DNA of 6,908 bases from Deltaproteobacteria bacterium (GTDB lineage Bacteria > Desulfobacterota > Binatia > UBA9968 > CAXXLF01), in contig JACZXR010000120.1 in assembly GCA_022571535.1 (NCBI GenBank), positions 1-6,908 of the forward strand, given 5' to 3'. Position 1 is the stretch's first letter; every line of letters begins with the position of its first letter. Position numbers and translations under genes: made by a program. Below the pieces are notes generated by a model. That model ran no database searches. It had not been told where the DNA came from and saw only the letters and a program-made list of their open reading frames with translations. Positions 1 through 5,890 of this stretch are shown here, one piece after another.

Positions 1-146
1 ATCGAGGGATTTCCGGTGTTGAGCGGCTTAGGACACCAGTTACCGGCATTTTGATCGTCGGTCTGCAACTACACTATAGGTGAGTTGTTAATTCATGCTT
101 GAAACAGGTATTTGTCGCGGTCTGATGCTCATCAGGGAAGATTTCT

Positions 147-176
147 TTGACTGATTAATTTCGGATCGGGGCTAAT
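147..176 (+). promoter_or_regulatory. Possible sigma70 promoter for the CBS gene
   Basis: TTGACT (147-152, 5 of 6 to consensus) and GCTAAT (171-176, 4 of 6) are separated by 18 nt. This would give a leader of roughly 40 nt before the CBS gene start at 226. A small inverted repeat, CTGATG/CATCAG (122-135), lies just upstream and could be an operator or chance. A weaker alternative pair is TTGATC (51-56) and TATAGG (75-80). This is a pattern match only. Confidence 0.35.
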
Positions 177-225
177 TGATGAGGACAGAAGATTCGTTTT
201 AAAAGAGTTTAGACGGAGGCCTTGT

Positions 226-684
226 ATGATAAAGGTTTCTCAATGGATGACTAAACAGGTACTGGCAGTTGAGGTCTATGATAGCCTCGGCATTGCCAGG
301 CGATTAATGGCCAAACATCGGATCAATCAGCTGCCTGTTGTCGCGGACGAAAAGCTCGTTGGTATCGTTACAGACCGTGACATCCGTGATGCCTATCCAA
401 CAAGCATATTGATCGACCACGCTAAAGATATAGACAAGTTTGCCGAGTCTTACACTGTCGAAGAGGTAATGACGTTTAATGTGATGAGCGTCCAGCCAGA
501 AACCCCACTTTTGACTGCCGTCAGACTCCTTCGTCAGCACCGGATTGGCTCACTACCCGTTACAAAGAAGGGAAAGCTGGTGGGTATTATCACAAGGAGC
601 GATGTACTGGAATTTATTTTGCGTGGGAAGAGTTTGAAGGAGTCACCCCTTCAGATAAAAAAACCGAATTCCACGAGGTCGTGA
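226..684 (+). CDS. Stand-alone tandem CBS-domain protein
   Basis: This 152-residue protein consists almost entirely of two CBS domains. The first spans about residues 7-55, with the typical 'INQLPVV' and 'LVGIVTDRDI' segments. The second spans about 78-132, with 'IGSLPVT' and 'LVGIITRSDV'. A 20-residue linker separates them and a short basic tail follows. Paired CBS domains (Bateman modules) usually bind adenine nucleotides such as AMP, ATP or S-adenosylmethionine, and act as energy or redox sensors. No catalytic or membrane domain is attached, so it is presumably a cytosolic regulator whose partner is not encoded beside it. The ATG start is well supported by GGAGG at 215-219, 6 nt upstream. 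It appears monocistronic, since about 400 bp without a clear gene follow. The family is secure; ligand and target are unknown. Confidence 0.93.
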   Translation: MIKVSQWMTKQVLAVEVYDSLGIARRLMAKHRINQLPVVADEKLVGIVTDRDIRDAYPTSILIDHAKDIDKFAESYTVEEVMTFNVMSVQPETPLLTAVRLLRQHRIGSLPVTKKGKLVGIITRSDVLEFILRGKSLKESPLQIKKPNSTRS

Positions 685-1083
685 TCCTCAATGGCTACCT
701 TCACCATCGGCTCTAGGTATCCAGTTTTATGGTTCAAATAAATAGCGCTCGGGAATACGGAACATAATCGGGCTCAAATCTGGGATCTCTTTCCCAGCAT
801 TGGCGTTCGAACTAATTTGCAACCAAACTGATCATCACATTTTAATTCCTGTCTAGATCCATTCTGTTCCTGCTTCTTTTAAAACCTCATCGAACATTAT
901 TGTGTGCCAGGCAGTTTACAAAAACAATGTGTCCCAATGTCAGCGGCACAGTACTGCTGATTCTTAGCTATTGAGAGGTTTCGCAAAGGGACCTGATAGA
1001 CTTGGAAAGGGTTTTTGATTAGTGTCTGTCAGCTCGATCGTACCACCATGGGCCTTTGAAACTAGAAATCCTAGGTTACGCGA
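685..1083. other. Gene-poor spacer, about 400 bp
   Basis: No open frame here with coding character is long enough to call a gene, and no strong terminator follows the CBS gene. The only notable signal is on the minus strand at 1027-1077. There a short frame reads 'LGFLVSKAHGGTIELTD', which resembles the end of a histidine-kinase ATPase domain (G2 box followed by 'AHGG.I'). The frame runs leftward to a TAA at 964-966. It lacks the rest of the domain, so at most it is a decayed fragment. No convincing promoter for the gene at 1084 was found. Confidence 0.5.
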
Positions 1084-1626
1084 ATGGTCTTTTCCTACTA
1101 CAGTCGCCTCACACGCGCCGAGCAGCGGATTTACCGAAAAAGCGACGAAGTCAGCTCCATTCTTCTCACCAGGGCCTCTTCTCTCCACCCACTGGTAGGG
1201 ATGCTAGTGGGCGCGCTCAAGAGTGAGGATCGGCTAAGAACAGAAGAAATTTGCCAGGAGCTTGTTTCCGCTATCACGGCCAGCCTCAAGGTTCCAGCTC
1301 TCCGGGTTGAGGTGCTGGCGGCACGTCCCTCCCGGAGCTGGGGTGAACTCCACGGGCTTTACACCCCCGCGCGGGGGCACAGAGTCGCGCGGATTACTGT
1401 CTGGATGCGCACGGCACAGCGCCGTCAGGTTGTCGCTTTTAGAAGCTTCTTGAGGACTCTCCTTCACGAGATCTGCCACCACTTGGATTACGAGTTTCTG
1501 AGGCTCGGAGAGTCCTTTCACACCGAAGGTTTCTACAAGCGGGAATCTAGGCTCTTTCACCAGATGGTGGCAAATCAGCAGGGAGACCTTATTCCAGGAA
1601 CGGGCAGGCTACCCGGCCGACGTTGA
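1084..1626 (+). CDS. Orphan HExxH zinc metallopeptidase-like protein
   Basis: This 180-residue protein carries a zincin signature, 'LLHEICHHLDYEFL' (residues 126-139), with H128, E129 and H132 in the HExxH positions. A downstream 'SFHTEGFYKR' (144-153) offers H146 as the likely third metal ligand. This layout (HExxH, about 14 residues, then H..xF) resembles SprT-like and other small minigluzincin-type domains, but I do not recognise the exact family. No signal peptide or membrane segment is seen, so it is probably cytosolic; substrate is unknown. An in-frame TAG at 1072-1074 makes ATG 1084 the first possible start. The ribosome site is weak (AGG, 8 nt upstream). A perfect 14-bp GC palindrome (CCCCCGC/GCGGGGG, 1364-1377) lies within the gene. 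A terminator-like hairpin follows the stop directly. The metal-binding motif is clear; peptidase activity is inferred. Confidence 0.8.
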   Translation: MVFSYYSRLTRAEQRIYRKSDEVSSILLTRASSLHPLVGMLVGALKSEDRLRTEEICQELVSAITASLKVPALRVEVLAARPSRSWGELHGLYTPARGHRVARITVWMRTAQRRQVVAFRSFLRTLLHEICHHLDYEFLRLGESFHTEGFYKRESRLFHQMVANQQGDLIPGTGRLPGRR

Positions 1627-1627
1627 G

Positions 1628-1658
1628 CCAAAAAGCTGACTACCCATTCAGCTTTTGG
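1628..1658. terminator. Bidirectional terminator-like hairpin
   Basis: AAAAGCTGA (1631-1639) pairs perfectly with TCAGCTTTT (1648-1656) around an 8-nt loop. CC/GG extends the stem outside a bulged A. It begins 2 nt after the stop of the HExxH gene. The A-rich and T-rich arms give a run of T at the 3' side of the stem on both strands. It therefore suits termination of the rightward gene and of leftward transcripts from the receiver pseudogene. No long separate U tract follows. Confidence 0.55.
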
Positions 1659-1699
1659 AAAACAGGACAGGCATCTGCTACCATTCGTGATTATTGAAA

Positions 1700-1734
1700 T
1701 TTAATTTAATGTAAACCCCGCCTCTTGAGGCGGG
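1700..1734 (-). terminator. Possible leftward terminator (H1 plus T-rich tail)
   Basis: Read on the minus strand, the H1 stem (1734 down to 1717) is followed by GTTTACATTAAATTAAATTT. This is a moderately T-rich tail that could act as an intrinsic terminator for RNA made across the hairpin cluster or from the receiver pseudogene. The tail is interrupted by A residues, so the assignment is tentative. Confidence 0.3.
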
Positions 1735-1817
1735 CACAAAGCCGATGGGGTTCCCAAAGGGGAGAATCGGCAGCTCTTCCCTTTGGTCGAACACGGGGAT
1801 TCAAACCCCGTGTTCGA
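1711..1817. other. Cluster of GC-rich hairpins, possible structured RNA
   Basis: Three strong inverted repeats are packed into about 100 bp of noncoding DNA. H1 is CCCGCCTC/GAGGCGGG (1717-1724 with 1727-1734). H2 is GCCGAT/ATCGGC (1741-1746 with 1766-1771) enclosing 19 nt. H3 is a perfect 12-bp stem, TCGAACACGGGG/CCCCGTGTTCGA (1787-1798 with 1806-1817), with a 7-nt loop. In addition, 1754-1765, inside the H2 loop, can pair with 1775-1786 over 12 bp with one G-U. This gives either a pseudoknot or an alternative fold. The GC-rich segment sits between A+T-rich flanks. It might be a small RNA, a regulatory leader or a repeat element; the strand is undecided. It does not match a riboswitch class that I can confirm. 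Confidence 0.5.
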
Positions 1818-1966
1818 TATAACTTGATTGGACTTGAGCTTGCTGATCAGGAAAAGTGCAGCAATGGTCATCCATTACAGAAGTCTAGACACGGTCAGAT
1901 AAAGATTTTTTAGAACGACAATGAGCGGAAAGACTAGACCATACTCAGCATGAGCTTAGCGGTGAG

Positions 1967-2479
1967 TCAGGTTACAGAGCGGAGGCGCCGGAGAGGTTGA
2001 ACTTGAGCATCAGTGGTGGCTGTGATGTCATCCCGATGCGAGTTCCACTCCAAGAGCAACTCCACCATTTTACATAGCTCCTCTTTCACCACAGGCCGTT
2101 GCATAAGAAGGTCAGCACCGGCTAAAATGCCCTTGGAGCGCTCCAAACTAAGGGAACGTGCAAGTAGCAGGATAACGGGAAGATGTCGCAACTGCGAAGA
2201 GGACCTGATGGTGCGGCAGAGGTCAAAGCCGTCCAAATTACCTCTCAAGCAGACATCTATAATAAGTAGATTGACAGGTTATTTCTCAAGGAGGGAGAGG
2301 GCCTCATCCACATCATAAACGGACAGCACCTTTACAGGTGGAACCAGGTCCTCAAGGTGATCTGAAATACTCCTTGTATGGTTGATAAAGCTTCCGACCA
2401 CTAAGACACTGGAGGGCAAAGTCGATTTCATAATTTGATATCGGATATTAAGGACTCCGATTGTATCTGCAATTGTCAT
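1967..2479 (-). pseudogene. Degenerate receiver-domain gene with in-frame TAA
   Basis: Two reading segments, 2479-2282 and 2278-1967, lie in the same frame and are separated only by a TAA at 2281-2279 (codon 67). Read through, they make one 170-residue receiver (REC) domain protein with no output domain. 'VLVVGSF' is beta1. 'LLIIDV.LRGNLDGFDLCRTIR' follows the stop and holds the expected phospho-acceptor D75. 'LPVILLLAR' is beta4, and 'AGADLLMQRPVVKEEL' covers beta5. The beta1 acidic pair is Gly-Ser here, the conserved Thr/Ser is Leu, and the conserved Lys is Arg. It was therefore an atypical receiver even apart from the stop. One base change (from GAA, CAA or AAA) would create the TAA. The true start is unclear: ATG 2479 and ATG 2431 are both possible, neither with a good ribosome site. 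A sequencing error is an alternative to real decay. Confidence 0.75.
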
Positions 2480-2791
2480 GCCAGATATACCGGAGTGGCA
2501 ACCTATAAACGACAGCCCTTCATGAAGGTCCGGACCCCCTGGCCAAGTCCATAATTATTAAGTATTATTTGATCTTGCTTGAAAGATCCATAGCATAGTG
2601 CTTTGATGCTGGTAGGACACCCTTCGACTATATTTTCCGGCTGCATGTACGAAAACGGCACAGGAGATGTCCAGATTTGACATAATTTCCTTAATTTGGC
2701 ACGAGGGGGGATCAATTTGCCCGCAGGACCCAGCGAGGGGGCATCCATTGCCCCAACAAGCCCTAATTCCATCAAAGAGGAGTGTACTGAA
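2480..2791. other. Divergent intergenic region before msrB
   Basis: This 312-bp spacer lies between the leftward receiver pseudogene and rightward msrB. It contains a perfect 10-bp palindrome GGTCCGGACC (2527-2536) and an AT-rich stretch around 2550-2570. A consensus TTGACA (2677-2682) lies on the msrB strand but has no matching -10 at the right distance, so no promoter is called. Open frames here on both strands lack coding character or a ribosome site. The frame of msrB extends upstream to an ATG at 2696, but without a Shine-Dalgarno there. Confidence 0.4.
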
Positions 2792-3196
2792 ATGGGAAAG
2801 AAGGTAATCAAGTCTGACGATGAATGGAGACAAGAACTCACCCTGGAACAATATACGGTCTGCCGGAGGAAGGGTACAGAAAGGGCGTTCTCAGGAGAAT
2901 ACAACAACTGCAAGGAAGGCGGGATTTATCAATGTGTCTGCTGCGGCAGCGAGTTGTTCAGCTCGGAGACCAAGTTCGATTCAGGCACCGGTTGGCCGAG
3001 CTTCTGGGCCCCAATCTCGGAAGAGAGAGTAAGGACAGAAGTAGAAAATAGTCTCTTCGTGCGAAGGACAGAGGTTCTCTGCAACGTGTGTGACGCTCAC
3101 CTCGGTCATGTGTTCGACGATGGTCCCGCCCCAACGTATCAGCGCCACTGCATCAATTCCGTCGCCCTCAAACTCGCTAAAAAAGAAAAGGAGTGA
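2792..3196 (+). CDS. msrB: Peptide methionine-(R)-S-oxide reductase MsrB
   Basis: MsrB reduces methionine-R-sulfoxide in oxidised proteins back to methionine, normally with thioredoxin as electron donor, in the cytosol. The 134-residue product has the usual single-domain length. Visible hallmarks include 'GTERAFSGEY' (28-37) and the zinc pair C48-x-x-C51. 'FDSGTGWPSFW' (62-72) and the second zinc pair C97-x-x-C100 follow, then 'HLGHVFDDGP' (103-112). 'RHCINSVAL' (118-126) carries the catalytic Cys120. Both CxxC pairs are intact, so this is the zinc-binding form. The ATG at 2792 is chosen because GAGGAG (2777-2782) lies 9 nt upstream; the in-frame ATG at 2696 has no such site. No signal peptide is seen. 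Its stop lies only 6 bp from the stop of the convergent diiron gene, with no room for a terminator between them. Confidence 0.97.
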   Translation: MGKKVIKSDDEWRQELTLEQYTVCRRKGTERAFSGEYNNCKEGGIYQCVCCGSELFSSETKFDSGTGWPSFWAPISEERVRTEVENSLFVRRTEVLCNVCDAHLGHVFDDGPAPTYQRHCINSVALKLAKKEKE

Positions 3197-3202
3197 GAAG
3201 CT

Positions 3203-3973
3203 TCAAGCGCGCCTGGTTGCAAAACTCCGCTGCATATCTTGTATTCTTCGATCGCTGAGCGGAAAACCGAACTGTTCGTTGCGCATTCTAAGCCGCTGGC
3301 CTAACACTCTTTGGACAATCTCCTCTGCACGCTTAAATTCTTTTCGGGTTCTAAGATACTTGGCAAGTTCACGGGCGCCCGCATTCCTGTGCCTCACCTC
3401 ATCAAGGTAAATTTCTTGGAACACGGAGGCGATCTTTCTTTCAATCACCGTCCCCTTCAACCTGCTGCAAACCTGATAGAGCGCTCCACCCCCTCCCTCT
3501 GTTAGAGTGAGCGCTGCACGCTCGATATCTTCGTCTTTCCGCAGGATCCCCCTCGATGTAATTGCCTCAGAACCATGCAGAAGCCCAGCATAGGTTCTTG
3601 AGTACCGAGCCCTTATCCTGGCCAACCTCTTGTCCTCTAACAGCCACGGCAGATCTTTCGGTGTTATTTTTCTACCGATGATTTCCTCGAGCAAATCCAT
3701 GATCAGTCTGGCGTGCTTCATCTCCTCCGCCAATTTTTTTCCTAGCTCTTCGTATTGGTGCCGATCTACCCCCTTATCCAGGTGAGGGAGAAGCCTCGTC
3801 AGAGCTCCCAACAAGGGCTTTATGGCGGAGTACTCCTTATAGGCCTGAGCTTTGAGCCAGTTGACGTGATCGCTCTTGGCTCTCGGTTTCCTGAAAAAGG
3901 CCCTGACCACTTCCGCCTCAGCGGATCGGTACTTTCCCGCTAACTTTTCAAGCGACCGGACGTAAGGATTCAC
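3203..3973 (-). CDS. Ferritin-like diiron-carboxylate protein, family unknown
   Basis: The 256-residue, strongly helical protein carries a ferritin-type diiron ligand set in order. E47 lies in 'YKEYSAIKPLL', E84-x-x-H87 in 'EEMKHARLIMDLLEE', E159 in 'TEGGGGALY', and E192-x-x-H195 in 'YLDEVRHRNAG'. Four Glu and two His, as two ExxH motifs on a four-helix bundle, is the pattern of diiron oxygenases, oxidases and ferritin-like proteins. I do not recognise the exact family. A basic C-terminal tail follows. The GTG at 3973 is chosen because AGGA lies 7 nt upstream, giving a 29-bp gap from the dioxygenase stop. A TTG at 4036 would add 21 residues and overlap that gene by 34 bp but has no ribosome site. 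Cotranscription with the dioxygenase is likely and hints at a shared pathway. An oxidative role is inferred. Confidence 0.8.
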   Translation of the reverse strand: MNPYVRSLEKLAGKYRSAEAEVVRAFFRKPRAKSDHVNWLKAQAYKEYSAIKPLLGALTRLLPHLDKGVDRHQYEELGKKLAEEMKHARLIMDLLEEIIGRKITPKDLPWLLEDKRLARIRARYSRTYAGLLHGSEAITSRGILRKDEDIERAALTLTEGGGGALYQVCSRLKGTVIERKIASVFQEIYLDEVRHRNAGARELAKYLRTRKEFKRAEEIVQRVLGQRLRMRNEQFGFPLSDRRIQDMQRSFATRRA

Positions 3974-4002
3974 ATTCGCATCCTGGACGAACAGCTTATC
4001 TG

Positions 4003-4518
4003 CTAGGGATTGGGTTGAGCGATAATGGTACCACAACGTTTACATGTACGTAGAGACTCATTTCCATAAAATTGCTTGTGGACCTGAGAGACCGGATCCT
4101 GGCGATAGTCCCCTACATGAACTGCCACCTCGTAGACCTTTTCGCCGCACTGCTCGCAAAACCACATGAAACGATCTTGTTCCTCGGGTTTTCTCTTGCG
4201 TTCGAAGACAACGAACCAGGCGTCGTCCGAAACCCTCGGAGAATGGGGAACTCCAGCTGGGCAGAGGACCATCTGTCCTGCATGGATAATGGCCACCTTG
4301 TGGTCACCCTCGGGGGTAATATAATGAAGGTGCTGCTCCCCCCTGAGCTCTAACGTCACCTCGTCGCTCGGGTCGACATGGAAGTCCAGCCTTTGTTTGC
4401 GCCCGCGGCTTAAAAATGCGATCGACTCCGAGTCTTGCCATAGGACTTGTCGTCCCTTACCCCCTTGATCCGAGGTCTTAACCACCTCGTTCAGGTCGAT
4501 TACACTCAAATCAAACAT
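4003..4518 (-). CDS. nbaC: 3-hydroxyanthranilate 3,4-dioxygenase
   Basis: This Fe(II) cupin enzyme opens the ring of 3-hydroxyanthranilate with O2 to give 2-amino-3-carboxymuconate semialdehyde. That product cyclises to quinolinate (NAD precursor) or is further degraded. The 171 residues match the bacterial enzyme in length and layout. Iron ligands are H47 and E53 in 'DFHVDPSDEV' and H92 in 'GVPHSPR'. Substrate-binding R43, R95 and E106 are at the expected places. The C-terminal rubredoxin-like site keeps all four cysteines (C121-x-x-C124, C159-x-x-C162). ATG 4518 is supported by GAGGAGG, 4 nt upstream; a longer in-frame start at 4560 lacks a site. A likely promoter lies at 4571-4600. No kynurenine-pathway gene or quinolinate phosphoribosyltransferase is beside it, so the role in this organism is open. 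The symbol follows bacterial usage and rests on family resemblance. Confidence 0.9.
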   Translation of the reverse strand: MFDLSVIDLNEVVKTSDQGGKGRQVLWQDSESIAFLSRGRKQRLDFHVDPSDEVTLELRGEQHLHYITPEGDHKVAIIHAGQMVLCPAGVPHSPRVSDDAWFVVFERKRKPEEQDRFMWFCEQCGEKVYEVAVHVGDYRQDPVSQVHKQFYGNESLRTCKRCGTIIAQPNP

Positions 4519-4570
4519 GTTTCCTCCTCGTAAAATTTTTTCAGTATGACAGAGATCCAACTTCGCGATA

Positions 4571-4600
4571 CTTATAATCCTACCGATTAAAGGAAATCAA
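4571..4600 (-). promoter_or_regulatory. Likely sigma70 promoter of the dioxygenase-diiron pair
   Basis: On the minus strand, TTGATT (4600-4595) and TATAAG (4576-4571, 5 of 6 to consensus) are 18 nt apart. Transcription would begin near 4564, giving a leader of about 45 nt before the dioxygenase ATG. It sits in the 124-bp gap after the OCD-family gene, so the downstream pair can be expressed separately from it. Confidence 0.5.
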
Positions 4601-4642
4601 TATTTCGTTGTGGACCATAAAATCGCAACATGGAAGCTTCTC

Positions 4643-5701
4643 TCATATGTCCAGGGCTTGACCATGGCCCTTATTTTTAATCTTTTTCAAGACAAGTGCA
4701 CCGAGGCTTACGTCGGCCACCCCCTGACCGGCGTTGTTTTTAAAAAGAGTGATCTGTTCCGGTCTTGTCCTACCTTCTCTCTTTCCCGCAATAATCGGAC
4801 CTATTTCGATGAGTTGCTCCCACCGGATAATGCCACGCTCGACTGGATCAAAGATATCCCCCTGCTCGTCCTGAACGGCCTGCTGGATTGACGCGATGCC
4901 AATAACGTCGCTCCTGGAAATAGTCGTGTCGTCAATTTCTCGACGCTTGGCTTTAACAAATCCTCCCTTGACCAACCCTACGTTACTCCCAACAATAGAC
5001 GTCACATGAACTCCGGGTTCTAACCAGTTGCCGTCGAAGACCGAAACACTGGAATTTGTTGCACTGAGAATGATATCCACTCCTTGGGCTGCTTCTTTAG
5101 GGGAAGAGACAGGTTTGATGTTAATATTCAGAAGTGAACCCATCTCTTCGGCAAAATTTTGCCGGTTCTCTTTGTTGGGACTATAGACTTTCACCTCTTT
5201 TATCTTTCGAATGACCGCCAGAGCGACAAGATGGTTCTTTGCCTGACCCCTAGAACCAAAAATGCCCAATCGTTCAGAGTCCTTCCGGGCAAGGACATCG
5301 GTCCCCACAGCGCTGGTGGCTGCCGTCCGGACACCCGTGACTGCAATGTTGTCGGGTAACTCGCTGCAGGTAATCTCCCCGACTATGATTCCCTTGAGTT
5401 CTCCTTCAGCCGCGTCATAGAGGACGATCACCGGATGGTTCAATCTAGGATACACCTGATGTCCTGACATCGGCTTCACCCACTCACAGTGAGTCATCAG
5501 TCCGGTGACGCCAACCCCGGGAGCCCCCCCTTGATGGACGCTGACTCTTACACCTGTGGGAACGTGGATCCTTCTCCGTGGTGCGTTGATCTCCGGGTCT
5601 TTACCCCATTCCAGAAACCCCGCTCGAATAGCCTCAATCGCCTCGCTCATCGTAACCACGCCTTTGATGTCACCGGGTAAAACGAGTAACGTCTTTGCCA
5701 C
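4643..5701 (-). CDS. Ornithine cyclodeaminase/mu-crystallin family protein
   Basis: This 352-residue protein has the full length of the OCD/mu-crystallin family. Members use NAD(P)(H) for cyclodeamination of ornithine, for reduction of ketimines, or for dehydrogenation of amino acids such as alanine. Recognisable segments are 'VRTAATSAVGTDVLAR' (124-139), the Rossmann turn 'GIFGSRGQA' (146-154), 'VDIILSATNS' (208-217), 'WLEPGVHVTSIVGSN' (226-240), 'REID' (254-257) and the C-terminal 'FKNNAGQGVADVSLGALV' (320-337). The usual GxGxQA loop reads G-S-R-G-Q-A: residue 151 is Arg (AGG, 5251-5249), one base from Gly (GGG). Substrate cannot be assigned, as the usual 'K' region near residue 69 reads 'LMTHCEW'. 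The GTG start at 5701 is supported by GAGGAG 6-7 nt upstream. It is followed by the dioxygenase gene on the same strand, suggesting amine or imine chemistry. Confidence 0.9.
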   Translation of the reverse strand: MAKTLLVLPGDIKGVVTMSEAIEAIRAGFLEWGKDPEINAPRRRIHVPTGVRVSVHQGGAPGVGVTGLMTHCEWVKPMSGHQVYPRLNHPVIVLYDAAEGELKGIIVGEITCSELPDNIAVTGVRTAATSAVGTDVLARKDSERLGIFGSRGQAKNHLVALAVIRKIKEVKVYSPNKENRQNFAEEMGSLLNINIKPVSSPKEAAQGVDIILSATNSSVSVFDGNWLEPGVHVTSIVGSNVGLVKGGFVKAKRREIDDTTISRSDVIGIASIQQAVQDEQGDIFDPVERGIIRWEQLIEIGPIIAGKREGRTRPEQITLFKNNAGQGVADVSLGALVLKKIKNKGHGQALDI

Positions 5702-5797
5702 TTTGATCTCCTCTCTCCTTTATTAGCAAAAAGCCACACCTCCCCATCAACGCATTGAAACCCGTACTCTCCGATAGAATCGAGTCCAGAGAACACC

Positions 5798-5825
5798 GAT
5801 ATAATAAATTCCCAGGTGAATACAA
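5798..5825 (-). promoter_or_regulatory. Weak candidate promoter for the OCD-family gene
   Basis: On the minus strand, TTGTAT (5825-5820) and TATATC (5803-5798) are separated by 16 nt, within an AT-rich patch. This would leave a leader of roughly 90 nt before the GTG at 5701. Both boxes are imperfect. Confidence 0.28.
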
Positions 5826-5890
5826 GCTCCATGCAGCAAGGTGTCTTACAAAGATCCTGTCCCCTTGAGTGAGAATAGAGCTTGACCATT

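Noticed and set aside
3..83. Open frame entering from the left edge, ending in TGA at 81-83
   Set aside because: Only 26 codons are visible, with no family resemblance. It could be the end of an upstream gene but cannot be supported.
1741..1780. Possible fluoride (crcB) riboswitch, from GATGGGGTTC
   Set aside because: The short core matches GATGGNGTTC, but the flanks GCC and CCA do not pair as the motif requires. The AACCGCC segment and the GGCTGATGA..CCT end are absent.
1711..1790. c-di-GMP-I riboswitch
   Set aside because: AAACC-stem-GG..AAAGCC is suggestive, but the GAAA tetraloop, the upstream AGGGC strand and the GGTTNCC closing strand are missing, and no gene follows at a suitable distance.
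1784..1817. Functional tRNA gene
   Set aside because: Only an acceptor/T-arm-like minihelix is present on the minus strand. There is no D arm, anticodon arm or room for one inside the stem.
1864..1902. 12-codon ORF after the hairpin cluster (MVIHYRSLDTVR) as a leader peptide
   Set aside because: It is too short to judge, the AGGA is too far upstream, and no downstream gene is available to regulate.
2677..2705. msrB promoter based on TTGACA at 2677
   Set aside because: No -10-like hexamer occurs 15-19 nt downstream; the region there is CACGAG and G-rich.
2696..2791. 32-residue N-terminal extension of MsrB
   Set aside because: There is no Shine-Dalgarno at 2696 and the extra residues do not fit the family. 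ATG 2792 has a good site.
2503..2913. 136-codon minus-strand open frame
   Set aside because: It overlaps msrB in antisense, has no ribosome site and resembles no family.
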